Source: an uncultured Ruminococcus sp. (lineage in GTDB: Bacteria; Bacillota; Clostridia; Oscillospirales; Ruminococcaceae). From it: DNA of 7,110 nucleotides. Below the pieces are notes generated by a model that was given only the letters and a program-made list of their open reading frames with translations, was not told where the DNA came from and searched no databases. Both the position numbers and the translations under genes were made by a program. The stretch spans positions 1-7,110 of the forward strand of contig CALANW010000137.1 of NCBI GenBank assembly GCA_937926145.1. The letters run 5' to 3'. Of this stretch, positions 1 through 6,452 are shown in pieces; the first letter of the stretch is position 1; the number at the start of each line of letters is the position of its first letter.

Positions 1-18
1 ATTTAAGGAGATGAAATC

Positions 19-219
19 ATGTATATCTGCACTGATGTTGTATGTGACCCAGTATGTGATTTTTGTTGGTATTGAATTCATGGAAAAAATGGTGAGCCAA
101 TTCAGTGCGAGAAAATGAAAGCAAATTTTGACGATGGTATTGGCTATTGTGATGATTTCAAATGCAGATTACATGAGACTAAACCGTATGATATCAGAAT
201 AAATACAATGGAACGATAA
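19..219 (+). pseudogene. Small Cys-rich protein frame interrupted by an in-frame TGA
   Basis: A good ribosome site (AAGGAG, 5-10) precedes ATG at 19. The frame reads 18 codons, meets TGA at 73-75 (codon 19), then stays open for 47 more codons to TAA at 217-219. Read through, it is a 66-residue protein with seven cysteines at positions 4, 9, 13, 16, 30, 44 and 49, including CDFC (13-16) and a C-x4-C pair near YCDDFKC (43-49). The pattern suggests a small metal-binding or zinc-ribbon-like protein, but I do not recognise the family with certainty. Cysteines continue in the same style on both sides of the TGA, so the two parts were one gene. The other genes here all use standard stops, so TGA is not a general sense codon. 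Most likely it is a recent nonsense mutation (TGC, TGT or TGG to TGA); recoding as selenocysteine or a sequencing error are alternatives. Confidence 0.55.
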
Positions 220-233
220 ATTACAATTTATCG
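214..233. repeat. AT-rich perfect hairpin across the stop of the Cys-rich frame
   Basis: CGATAAAT (214-221) and ATTTATCG (226-233) form a perfect 8-bp inverted repeat with a TACA loop. The left arm contains the TAA stop at 217-219. No T-run follows on either strand, so it is at best a weak terminator or an mRNA 3'-end stabiliser. The rest of 234-300 is AT-rich and holds a short palindrome, GCAAATTTTGC (267-277), but no promoter I could defend. Confidence 0.4.
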
Positions 234-313
234 AGCAATAAAAAAACTATCTTCGCAAATATAAACGCAAATTTTGCTTTACTAATACTTATATCAATAA
301 AAAGGTGAAAACC

Positions 314-1273
314 ATGACTATCAAAAAAATCGCTGTTTTAGGCGCAGGAGCAGTTGGCTCATACATAATATGGGGACTTTCACAGCGTGATGATATCGAA
401 CTTGGCGTTGTTGCCGAGGGCGAACGCGCGGAACGTTTGAAGCAAAACAGCATCAAGATAAACGACATTGTTTACCGTCCGAAAGTATGGTCACCGCAGG
501 AGGCTCACGGTGCTGACCTGCTTGTTGTTGCGCTGAAATACGGCTCACTTCCGAGCGCGCTGGAGAGCATCAAAACCGTTGTCGGAGAAACCACTGTCGT
601 TATGAGCCTTATGAACGGCGTTGACAGCGAAGAGATAATTTCCTCGGCAATAGATGCTTCGCAGGTTTTGTATTCGGTGATAAAGGTCGCATCGCACAAG
701 GAGGACGGCGGTTACCGTTTTGACCCTGCGACAACGATCGGAATTATTTTCGGCGAGCTTTGTGCGCCTTTTGAAAGCGAGCGTATAAAAGCAGTTGAAA
801 AGCTTTTTGAGGATACGGAAATACACTATCGTCACACCTATTTTATCCGTGAGGAAATTTGGAGCAAGTTCCGCCTTAACGTCTGCAACAATCTTCCGCA
901 GGCTGTCCTCGGCGCAGGCGTAGGCTGTTACCGTGACAGCGAACATATTAAGGCGATAAGCGACGGACTTCGCCGAGAGCTTGAAGCCATTGCCGCCGCA
1001 AAGGGCATAGACATAAACAAGGCTGACGATTCATCGAGCAAAGGAAGTCTTGTTCCGCCGACTGCGCGCTACTCTACCCTGCAGGACCTTGACGCAGGCA
1101 GGCACACCGAGATAGATATGTTCTCGGGCGCGCTTATCCGAATGGGAAAAGAGCTTGGAATCCCCACGCCTTACAATGAATATACCTATCATATAATAAA
1201 AGCATTGGAAGAAAAGAACGACGGGCTTTTCGACTATGCGGAAAGCGATGAAAGGCTTACACGATCGCTGTAA
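314..1273 (+). CDS. panE: 2-dehydropantoate 2-reductase (ketopantoate reductase), ApbA/PanE family
   Basis: Predicted cytoplasmic NADPH-dependent reduction of 2-dehydropantoate to pantoate, on the route to pantothenate and CoA. The 319-residue length fits the family. An N-terminal Rossmann domain carries GAGAVGS at residues 10-16; LMNG (99-102) and the ALK segment (K75) match cofactor or substrate-site positions. The C-terminal domain has WSKFRLN with the likely catalytic Lys185 and Asn189, then the family hallmark DAGRHTEID (260-268) with Glu266. I chose ATG at 314 over an in-frame GTG at 305, because the GTG sits inside the ribosome site AAAGGTG (301-307) that serves the ATG. The gene is followed by its own terminator and appears monocistronic. 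No other pantothenate gene is in view, and ApbA/PanE paralogs acting on other 2-keto acids exist, so the family is firm but the exact substrate is inferred. Confidence 0.82.
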   Translation: MTIKKIAVLGAGAVGSYIIWGLSQRDDIELGVVAEGERAERLKQNSIKINDIVYRPKVWSPQEAHGADLLVVALKYGSLPSALESIKTVVGETTVVMSLMNGVDSEEIISSAIDASQVLYSVIKVASHKEDGGYRFDPATTIGIIFGELCAPFESERIKAVEKLFEDTEIHYRHTYFIREEIWSKFRLNVCNNLPQAVLGAGVGCYRDSEHIKAISDGLRRELEAIAAAKGIDINKADDSSSKGSLVPPTARYSTLQDLDAGRHTEIDMFSGALIRMGKELGIPTPYNEYTYHIIKALEEKNDGLFDYAESDERLTRSL

Positions 1274-1340
1274 AGCCGATGTTTGATGAATGTGCGGGAC
1301 ATTTCCTTGATATTCAAAATACGAAAATAACAGCTTCAAA

Positions 1341-1380
1341 TAAAGCAAAAGCGCGAGCCAAAACTCACGCTTTTGCTTTA
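1341..1380 (+). terminator. Rho-independent-type terminator after panE
   Basis: TAAAGCAAAAGCG (1341-1353) and CGCTTTTGCTTTA (1368-1380) form a perfect 13-bp stem. Inside it GAG/CTC can add three pairs after a C-A mismatch. The T-rich 3' arm serves as the tail, although it is interrupted by GC. It lies 68 bp after the panE stop and upstream of the marR promoter, so it separates the two transcription units. Confidence 0.75.
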
Positions 1381-1396
1381 TCCGCCGTCAAATTTT

Positions 1397-1432
1397 CAAA
1401 ATTTAATATTCTTTTCTCAAAATTAATATTCT
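1397..1432. repeat. Direct repeat upstream of the marR promoter
   Basis: CAAAATTTAATATTCT (1397-1412) recurs as CAAAATTAATATTCT (1418-1432), one T shorter. The shared TTAATATTCT cores start exactly 20 bp apart (1403 and 1423), about two helical turns, so both lie on the same DNA face. The second copy ends five bases before the -35 box. It could be an UP-like AT-rich activator of polymerase or a tandem regulator site; the sequence does not decide between them. Confidence 0.5.
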
Positions 1433-1437
1433 ATCAT

Positions 1438-1466
1438 TTGACAAAGCACAATTTATCTGATATAAT
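1438..1466 (+). promoter_or_regulatory. Perfect-consensus sigma-A promoter of marR
   Basis: TTGACA (1438-1443) and TATAAT (1461-1466) are separated by 17 bp, an exact consensus match. A start near 1473 would give a leader of about 40 nt containing GGAGGG (1496-1501). So strong a core promoter in front of a regulator gene suggests it is normally held down by a repressor, possibly the MarR product itself; that part is inference. Confidence 0.9.
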
Positions 1467-1513
1467 TACCTTGTTTTATAGTTTAAAGCTGTATTGGAGG
1501 GAAATTTTTATCA

Positions 1514-2017
1514 ATGGACAAACTAAACGCCGCAGAACTTCTTACCCCGCCCTGCGACAGCGACCGTGAGGGCAGACTCAAAGCACTTTTCACCAATCTC
1601 TTTATCCAGCAGAACCGTATTCAGACAGCTTTTGAAAAGATAGAACCCGATATTTCACTGAAGCAATGGATGCTCCTCGGCATTACCGAGAGCTGTCCCG
1701 AGCCGAAAACGCTCACCCGTGTGGGTCAGCTTATGGGCTGTTCAAGGCAGAATGTAAAACAGCTCGCCGATTCGCTCGCCAAAAAGGGCTATCTAAGCAT
1801 CGCCAAAGGCGGAAGCCGTTCGGTCTGTCTGGAACTCACCGAGAGCGGAAAGCACCGCTATGAAGAGATATACGGGACACGAAAAGAGTTTCTTGAACAG
1901 CTGTACTGCATTTTCAATGACAAGGAGATAGAGAAGCTTTACTCGCTCCAGTCGCGAATTTTTGACGGCATCGAATTTGCGGAAAAGTATGCTTCGGAAA
2001 ATCAGAAAAAGGCATAA
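1514..2017 (+). CDS. MarR-family winged-helix transcriptional regulator
   Basis: A 167-residue protein of normal MarR length, expected to act as a DNA-binding homodimer in the cytoplasm. The N-terminal helix (about 19-43) would form part of the dimer interface. The winged helix-turn-helix spans about 48-112: LTRVGQLMGCSRQNVKQLA (67-85) contains the recognition helix, and the wing follows around KGGSRS (98-103), ending in the typical LELTESG (106-112). The C-terminal helices (about 114-160) complete the dimer domain. Four cysteines (14, 61, 76, 105) are present, but no clear redox pair. GGAGGG at 1496-1501 precedes ATG 1514 with 12 nt spacing, slightly long. Targets are unknown; autoregulation or control of the neighbours is a reasonable guess from its position. 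No transporter or efflux gene lies beside it. Confidence 0.88.
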   Translation: MDKLNAAELLTPPCDSDREGRLKALFTNLFIQQNRIQTAFEKIEPDISLKQWMLLGITESCPEPKTLTRVGQLMGCSRQNVKQLADSLAKKGYLSIAKGGSRSVCLELTESGKHRYEEIYGTRKEFLEQLYCIFNDKEIEKLYSLQSRIFDGIEFAEKYASENQKKA

Positions 2018-2018
2018 C

Positions 2019-2058
2019 AAAAGCTGCACAGAGTATTAAAGTTCTGTGCAGCTTTTTT
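2019..2058. terminator. Bidirectional terminator shared by marR and thrH
   Basis: AAAAGCTGCACAGA (2019-2032) and TCTGTGCAGCTTTT (2043-2056) form a perfect 14-bp stem with a 10-nt loop. On the plus strand six T residues run through 2053-2058; on the minus strand the arm ends in TTTT. It begins one base after the marR stop and lies 12 bp beyond the thrH stop, so it can end both convergent transcripts. Confidence 0.92.
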
Positions 2059-2070
2059 ATACTTCTTAAC

Positions 2071-2673
2071 TTAGTCCATTGCTTTTTTGATAGCAGCCAT
2101 AAGCTCATCATAGGTTTCATAAGCAGGAAGATCGGGATTGTCGTTCTTGATCTTATCTGTGCTCTTGAAGAGGAAACCTGCCTTGCTTGCCTTTATCATT
2201 CCGAGGTCGTTGTAGCTGTCGCCGCTTGCGATAGTCTGGAATCCGATAGACTGGAGAGCCTTAACGGTTGTGAGCTTGGACTGCTCGCAGCGCATCTTGA
2301 AGCCTGTAACTTCGCCGTTAGGAGCGACTTCAAGGCTGTTGCAGAAAATAGTAGGCCAGCCGAGCTTCTTCATAAGAGGAGCTGCGAACTGTGTGAATGT
2401 ATCGCTGATGATGATTACCTGTGTGAATGAACGAAGCTCATCGAGGAACTCCTTTGCGCCGGGCATTGGGTCGATCTTTGCGATAACGTCCTGAATTTCC
2501 TTAAGTCCGAGACCGTGCTCTTTGAGGATACCGATACGGTACTTCATGAGTTTGTCGTAGTCGGGTTCGTCACGGGTGGTCTTTTCAAGCTCGGGGATAC
2601 CCGTTTCCTTTGCGAATGCGATCCAAATTTCGGGAACGAGAACGCCTTCAAGGTCCAAACAAGTGATATACAT
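2071..2673 (-). CDS. thrH: ThrH-like HAD phosphatase (phosphoserine phosphatase / homoserine phosphotransferase type)
   Basis: A 200-residue cytoplasmic HAD-superfamily protein, close to the roughly 205 residues of the Pseudomonas enzyme. Motif I is CLDLEGVLVPEIW (5-17), with nucleophile Asp7 and Glu9 where most HAD enzymes have Asp; DLEG followed by PE is typical of ThrH. Motif II is ISDTF (89-93, Ser90), motif III Lys133, and motif IV GDSYND (151-156). In characterised ThrH the enzyme dephosphorylates phosphoserine and can pass the phosphate to homoserine, linking serine and threonine synthesis; whether this copy does both is inferred. AAGGAAG lies eight bases before its ATG. It has its own promoter and terminator and converges on marR. 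No serine or threonine pathway genes are adjacent. Confidence 0.85.
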   Translation of the reverse strand: MYITCLDLEGVLVPEIWIAFAKETGIPELEKTTRDEPDYDKLMKYRIGILKEHGLGLKEIQDVIAKIDPMPGAKEFLDELRSFTQVIIISDTFTQFAAPLMKKLGWPTIFCNSLEVAPNGEVTGFKMRCEQSKLTTVKALQSIGFQTIASGDSYNDLGMIKASKAGFLFKSTDKIKNDNPDLPAYETYDELMAAIKKAMD

Positions 2674-2731
2674 TATTAAATCTTCCTTTCAGAATTAACT
2701 TTGCCGTTGTATTCGGCATTATTCAAATAAT

Positions 2732-2760
2732 ATTTTACTACATTAAACCAAAAATGTCAA
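2732..2760 (-). promoter_or_regulatory. Promoter of the thrH-like gene
   Basis: Read on the minus strand, TTGACA (2760-2755) is followed after 17 bp by TAAAAT (2737-2732), one mismatch from consensus. The start would be near 2725, giving a leader of about 50 nt. That leader contains a small hairpin, TGCCG/CGGCA (plus-strand 2702-2718), which looks too weak to be a riboswitch. Confidence 0.8.
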
Positions 2761-2846
2761 GAAATTTGGAAAATTTCAAAAAACTTCGGGTATAATACAA
2801 TAAAATGTCCGTGTGAATCGGAAAAACTGCACTTCTCCCCTGTCTA

Positions 2847-2965
2847 ATACTAAACACCAATAAAATACAGGAAAAAATCTGCGCAGAAATCCAATATAAA
2901 CCTGTTTTCAACAGCTACGAGATTGTCGGCTTGATTTTTTCCAAATTTTAAATGGTGTTTAGTAT
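2847..2965. repeat. 119-bp nested palindrome, possible MITE or structured RNA
   Basis: The ends ATACTAAACACCA (2847-2859) and TGGTGTTTAGTAT (2953-2965) are perfect 13-bp inverted repeats. Inside them TAAAAT/ATTTTA (2861-2866, 2945-2950) and GGAAAAAATC/GATTTTTTCC (2870-2879, 2933-2942) also pair, giving about 29 bp in three collinear blocks. The centre holds CTGCGCAG (2880-2887) and a hairpin CTGTT-TTC-AACAG (2902-2914). If the repeats are trimmed to CTAAACACCA, each end is flanked by TA, as left by IS630/mariner-type insertion. It carries no gene and lies between the thrH and sufC promoters, inside the 412-bp gap 2674-3085. Its left neighbour, 2761-2846, shows nothing I can name. Confidence 0.55.
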
Positions 2966-2999
2966 AATTCCGACATATTTTAATTATCATATTATTTAC

Positions 3000-3028
3000 T
3001 TGACATAATAGGCAAAAAATGATACAAT
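3000..3028 (+). promoter_or_regulatory. Promoter of the sufC-sufB-mannanase operon
   Basis: TTGACA (3000-3005) and TACAAT (3023-3028) are separated by 17 bp. A start near 3035 leaves a leader of about 50 nt with TGAGGT (3070-3075) before ATG 3086. It is the only good promoter seen upstream of the three genes, which are spaced tightly enough to be cotranscribed from it. Confidence 0.82.
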
Positions 3029-3036
3029 TATTGTAT
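3022..3036. promoter_or_regulatory. Palindromic candidate operator over the suf -10 box
   Basis: ATACAAT-T-ATTGTAT is a perfect 7-bp inverted repeat with one central base. It contains the whole -10 hexamer and reaches the expected start site, so a bound dimer would block polymerase. Outer TGATA (3020-3024) and TATCA (3039-3043) add a looser symmetry. It resembles a dimeric repressor site but matches no regulator I can name. Chance AT-rich symmetry is possible. Confidence 0.45.
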
Positions 3037-3085
3037 ATTATCACATAAATTATCTATCAAAAATTGAAATGAGGTAATTCTATCA

Positions 3086-3817
3086 ATGCTTGAACTGAAT
3101 AATATTTCCTATTCCGCCGAATCGGAAAAAGGCGGCGAAAAGGAGATCATAAAAGAACTCAGCCTGCGTGTTGAGGACGGAAAATTCCTCGCGATAACAG
3201 GCCCTAACGGCGGCGGAAAATCCACCACCGCAAAGCTCATAATGGGCATCGAGAAGCCTAACTCAGGCAGCATTATTTTTGACGGCAAGGACATCACCGA
3301 TATGTCCATAACCGACCGTGCGAACCTTGGCATCGGATTTGCTTTCCAGCAGCCCGTTCGCTTCAAGGGAATACGCATTATCGACCTGCTGCGAATCGCG
3401 GCGAAGCGAAACCTCACCGTTGCCGAAGCCTGCACCTATCTTTCCGAGGTCGGACTTTGCGCCAAGGATTACATCGACCGTGAAGTCAACGCGAGCCTTT
3501 CAGGCGGCGAAATGAAGCGTATCGAAATTGCGGGCATAGCTGCGAAAAACTCGAAGCTTTCCGTTTTTGACGAACCCGAAGCAGGCATCGACCTTTGGAG
3601 CTTCTCCAACCTTATAAAGGTATTCGAGAAAATGCACGAGGACAAGTCCAAAACTATCATCGTTATCTCGCATCAGGAGCGAATACTCAACATCGCTGAC
3701 GAGATCGCCGTTCTTTCGGACGGAAAAATTCTTCACTACGGCAAGCGTGAGGACATTCTCCCGAAAATTCAGGGAACTTCCTCCGCGATCAACCCCTGCC
3801 GTGCTATCACAGGTTAA
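3086..3817 (+). CDS. sufC: SufC-type ABC ATPase of Fe-S cluster assembly
   Basis: A 243-residue soluble ABC ATPase that should pair with the SufB/D-like protein encoded next and drive conformational change during Fe-S cluster assembly in the cytoplasm. Walker A is GPNGGGKST (39-47), the Q-loop FQQP has Gln88, the signature is LSGGE (138-142), Walker B runs into FDEPEAGID (161-169, catalytic Glu163), and the switch histidine is His196 in VISHQE. No membrane segment is present. The DEPEAGIDLWS form, rather than the usual DE-x-DSGLD, is what I associate with the minimal two-gene Suf (SmsC-like) systems of anaerobes and archaea. The next gene begins 23 bp downstream. A general transporter ATPase is a weaker alternative, because no permease is nearby and a SufB/D gene follows. 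Confidence 0.9.
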   Translation: MLELNNISYSAESEKGGEKEIIKELSLRVEDGKFLAITGPNGGGKSTTAKLIMGIEKPNSGSIIFDGKDITDMSITDRANLGIGFAFQQPVRFKGIRIIDLLRIAAKRNLTVAEACTYLSEVGLCAKDYIDREVNASLSGGEMKRIEIAGIAAKNSKLSVFDEPEAGIDLWSFSNLIKVFEKMHEDKSKTIIVISHQERILNIADEIAVLSDGKILHYGKREDILPKIQGTSSAINPCRAITG

Positions 3818-3840
3818 AATCGAAAGGAACTACTGTTAAT

Positions 3841-4761
3841 ATGTTAGATGAAATACAGAAAAGGCTTCTTGAAGAAGTTGCAGACCTGCACGGCGTTCCC
3901 GAGGGCGCATACAACATTCGTGCAAACGGTCAGAAAGCGGCTCGAAACACCACCGCTGACATTGACATCACCACAAAGACGGACAAGTCGGGCATCGATA
4001 TAAAGATAAAGCCGCACACCAAAAATCAGAGCGTTCATATCCCCGTTGTAATCAGCGAAAGCGGATTGAAGGAAGTTGTCTACAACGACTTCTTTGTAGG
4101 CGAGGACTCGGACGTTGTTATCGTTGCGGGCTGCGGAATACACAACTGCGGTACGCAGGCTTCGCAGCATGACGGCGTTCACCGCTTCTTCGTAGGAAAG
4201 AATTCCAAGGTAAAATACGTTGAAAAGCACTACGGCGAGGGCGACGGCACGGGCGAGCGCATACTCAACCCCACGACCGAGGTCTACCTCGAAGAAAACA
4301 GCTATATGGAAATGGAAATGGTGCAGATAAAGGGCGTTGACTCGACCAAGCGTTTGACGACCGCGAAGCTTGACAAGGGTGCAAAGCTTATCGTCCGTGA
4401 ACGCCTTATGACCCACGGCAACCAGTTCGCCGAAAGCACCTACAACACCGAACTCAACGGTGAAAATTCGGGCGCAGACATCGTTTCGCGCTCGGTCGCA
4501 AAGGATAATTCACGGCAGATATTCTACTCAAAGCTTGAGGGCAACGCTGCCTGCACGGGTCACACCGAATGTGACGGAATCATTATGGGCAACGCCAAGA
4601 TAAGTGCCGTTCCTGCGCTTGATGCGAACAACATCGATGCTTCGCTCATTCACGAAGCCGCTATCGGCAAGATCGCAGGCGAACAGCTCATAAAGCTTAT
4701 GACACTCGGACTTACCGAAGCCGAAGCCGAGGCTCAGATCGTAAACGGATTCTTGAAATAA
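3841..4761 (+). CDS. SufB/SufD-family Fe-S cluster assembly scaffold (short, SmsB-like)
   Basis: A 306-residue soluble protein, much shorter than classical SufB or SufD (above 400). It should form a complex with the SufC-like ATPase and serve as scaffold for a nascent Fe-S cluster. The middle is the repetitive beta-helix pattern of the family. Family landmarks are HTECDGIIMG (241-250) and the near C-terminal IHEAAIGKI (270-278), matching the conserved HEA segment; helices finish the protein. Candidate cluster ligands are Cys98 and Cys103 (GCGIHNCG), Cys238, Cys244 and His271. It has a ribosome site GAAAGGA (3822-3828) before ATG 3841. No sufS, sufU, sufD or sufB partner is visible, which fits a two-gene SmsCB-type module, so the sulfur source must be encoded elsewhere or be inorganic sulfide. 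Its stop overlaps an ATG at 4761. Confidence 0.85.
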   Translation: MLDEIQKRLLEEVADLHGVPEGAYNIRANGQKAARNTTADIDITTKTDKSGIDIKIKPHTKNQSVHIPVVISESGLKEVVYNDFFVGEDSDVVIVAGCGIHNCGTQASQHDGVHRFFVGKNSKVKYVEKHYGEGDGTGERILNPTTEVYLEENSYMEMEMVQIKGVDSTKRLTTAKLDKGAKLIVRERLMTHGNQFAESTYNTELNGENSGADIVSRSVAKDNSRQIFYSKLEGNAACTGHTECDGIIMGNAKISAVPALDANNIDASLIHEAAIGKIAGEQLIKLMTLGLTEAEAEAQIVNGFLK

Positions 4762-4772
4762 TGGAGAAAAAA

Positions 4773-6437
4773 ATGAAACTGAATGCATCAAAAATAGCTG
4801 CGGCTGCAATTGCCGCACTCCTCTGCACAGCCGTTTTCACAGGCTGTAAGAAAACAGAAGACAGCAGTGTTTCCGCAGAAAGCGAAGCACCGACAGCTTC
4901 GCCCGAAAACGGTGAAAGCACGACAGATACGACCGAGGAAAGCTCCGAACCTGCGATCGTCGGAGTTTTCGGTGAGATACGCACAGAATTCAACGACAGC
5001 CTTGACCTTACGAAATATCCGCTCACGCAGAACGATGTTCCGTCCGATTTTGAGCTTGTTCTCGAAGCTGAGGACGCTGAGCTTTCGGGCGGCTGCAACG
5101 CAGTCGAAGCTGACGGCTTTTCGGGCAGCGGATATGTAACGGGACTTAACCGCGACACGGACAGCATAACTTTTAAGGTCACGCTTGAAAATTCGGGTAT
5201 GTACGACCTTGACTTCCGCTGCAAAACTCCCGACACGGGCAGAGTGAACTATGTTTTCATCGACGGAAAGCACTCGGGAGATGTTAAAACCAGCGGCTCG
5301 GAAGAGGTCAACGATTCTTATATGAAAGGCATCTACCTTGAAGCAGGTGAACACACTATCACGCTCTCGCCGCAGTGGGGTTATGTCGATTACGACAGCC
5401 TTGTCATCACTGCGAATACGTCTATCAATGACGATACTTACAACATCACCGAACCGCTCTCCAACCCTAATGCCGATGACCACACTCAGCGCCTTTACAA
5501 ATTCCTCTGCGATGTTTACGGAAACTATTCGCTGACGGGTCAGTTCGCCGATAAGGGCAGGCAGTCCTCCGAACTTTCGAGAATACAGCAGGCAACGGGA
5601 AAAGAGTTCGCCGTCCTCGGTATGGATATGATGGACTACGCAAGTCAGAACGTCAAGAACGGCGCAAGCGGCAGAACGGTTGAATTCGCTTACGACTGGT
5701 ACGAAAATGCAGGCGGCATCGTTCAGCTTTGCTGGCACTGGAGCTCGCCCGAGCAGTACGCAAAGAATGATAACGACAATCCGTGGTACAAATCATTTTA
5801 CAAAGAAGCATCGAATATCGACCTCGATAAAATTATGAACGGCGAGGACAACGAGGGCTACGAACTGCTGATGAACGACATCGACCTCATAGCAGACCAA
5901 CTCGAAAGGCTTCGCGATATGGGCGTTCCCGTAATTTGGCGACCACTACACGAAGCGGCAGGCGGCTGGTTCTGGTGGGGCAACTGCGAGCCCGAAAGCT
6001 ACAAGAAGCTTTGGAACGCGATGTACGACAAAATGACGAACGAGCACAACCTCACAAATCTTATATGGATGTGGAACGGACAAGACCCCGAGTGGTATCC
6101 GGGCGATGAAACGGTCGATATCATTTCCTACGACATCTACGCAGGAAATCACGTTTATGAAAGCTTCGGCGGAACATTCACCGAGTGCGTTGAAACCTCA
6201 CCAAAGGGCAAGCTTGTTGCACTTTCGGAAAACGGCTGTGTAATGGACCCCGAGCTTACGATGAAGAACAATGCAAGATGGCTCTTTTGGGGAACATGGG
6301 CAGATCCGTTCACGCTGAAAAATTATATGCTCAACGAAGAATATACCGAAAAGGATATGCTTATCAAGGCATATAACGATGACAGAACTCTCACGCTGGA
6401 CGAACTTCCAAATTTGAAAACTTATCCGTTGGATTAA
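4773..6437 (+). CDS. Secreted lipoprotein beta-mannanase, CBM35 plus GH26
   Basis: A 554-residue endo-acting beta-1,4-mannanase candidate, exported and lipid-anchored outside the cell. The signal peptide has a Lys, then a hydrophobic stretch (8-22) and a lipobox-like FTGC with Cys25; Phe at -3 is less usual than Leu. A Ser/Thr/Glu linker (about 28-65) follows, then a CBM35-like beta-sandwich (about 93-214, starting ELVLEAEDAELSGG) that may bind mannan side chains or uronates. The GH26 barrel fills about 228-554, with acid/base Glu394 in RPLHEAAGGWFWWG and nucleophile Glu486 in LSENG. I prefer ATG 4773: GGAG at 4763-4766 is six bases before it, and it gives a classic signal peptide. ATG 4761 overlaps the preceding stop and lacks a clear ribosome site. 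It follows the Fe-S genes without a gap, so it is probably cotranscribed with them. Confidence 0.9.
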   Translation: MKLNASKIAAAAIAALLCTAVFTGCKKTEDSSVSAESEAPTASPENGESTTDTTEESSEPAIVGVFGEIRTEFNDSLDLTKYPLTQNDVPSDFELVLEAEDAELSGGCNAVEADGFSGSGYVTGLNRDTDSITFKVTLENSGMYDLDFRCKTPDTGRVNYVFIDGKHSGDVKTSGSEEVNDSYMKGIYLEAGEHTITLSPQWGYVDYDSLVITANTSINDDTYNITEPLSNPNADDHTQRLYKFLCDVYGNYSLTGQFADKGRQSSELSRIQQATGKEFAVLGMDMMDYASQNVKNGASGRTVEFAYDWYENAGGIVQLCWHWSSPEQYAKNDNDNPWYKSFYKEASNIDLDKIMNGEDNEGYELLMNDIDLIADQLERLRDMGVPVIWRPLHEAAGGWFWWGNCEPESYKKLWNAMYDKMTNEHNLTNLIWMWNGQDPEWYPGDETVDIISYDIYAGNHVYESFGGTFTECVETSPKGKLVALSENGCVMDPELTMKNNARWLFWGTWADPFTLKNYMLNEEYTEKDMLIKAYNDDRTLTLDELPNLKTYPLD

Positions 6438-6452
6438 AACTAAAGTTTAGAT

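Noticed and set aside
73..104. Bacterial SECIS element just after the TGA
   Set aside because: Only a 6-bp AT-rich stem with a 20-nt loop can be drawn, and it includes the TGA itself. No sel gene is in view. Not strong enough to annotate.
305..313. GTG at 305 as an upstream start of the ketopantoate reductase
   Set aside because: The GTG is part of the ribosome site AAAGGTG that correctly serves ATG 314, and the Rossmann strand begins normally from the ATG.
1279..1569. 96-codon plus-strand frame between panE and marR
   Set aside because: It crosses the panE terminator and the marR promoter and runs into marR in another frame; low-complexity composition and no ribosome site.
2791..2796. TATAAT on the plus strand as a promoter for a small RNA
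   Set aside because: The best upstream match, TTGGAA at 2766-2771, is poor and 19 bp away; there is no extended -10 and no clear product.
2850..3044. 64-codon minus-strand frame in the thrH-sufC gap
   Set aside because: It overlaps the suf promoter and the 119-bp palindrome, has no ribosome site and shows no family features.
3844..4416. 190-codon minus-strand frame inside the sufB/D-like gene
   Set aside because: Antisense shadow of a conserved family gene, without motif or ribosome site.
4761..4772. ATG 4761 as the mannanase start
   Set aside because: It overlaps the previous stop and has no clear ribosome site, whereas ATG 4773 has GGAG six bases upstream and starts a standard lipoprotein signal. 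The product would differ by four residues only.
4788..5738. Long minus-strand frame (316 codons) inside the mannanase gene
   Set aside because: It is antisense to a gene with clear catalytic motifs; such frames arise from codon bias. Its translation shows no recognisable domain.
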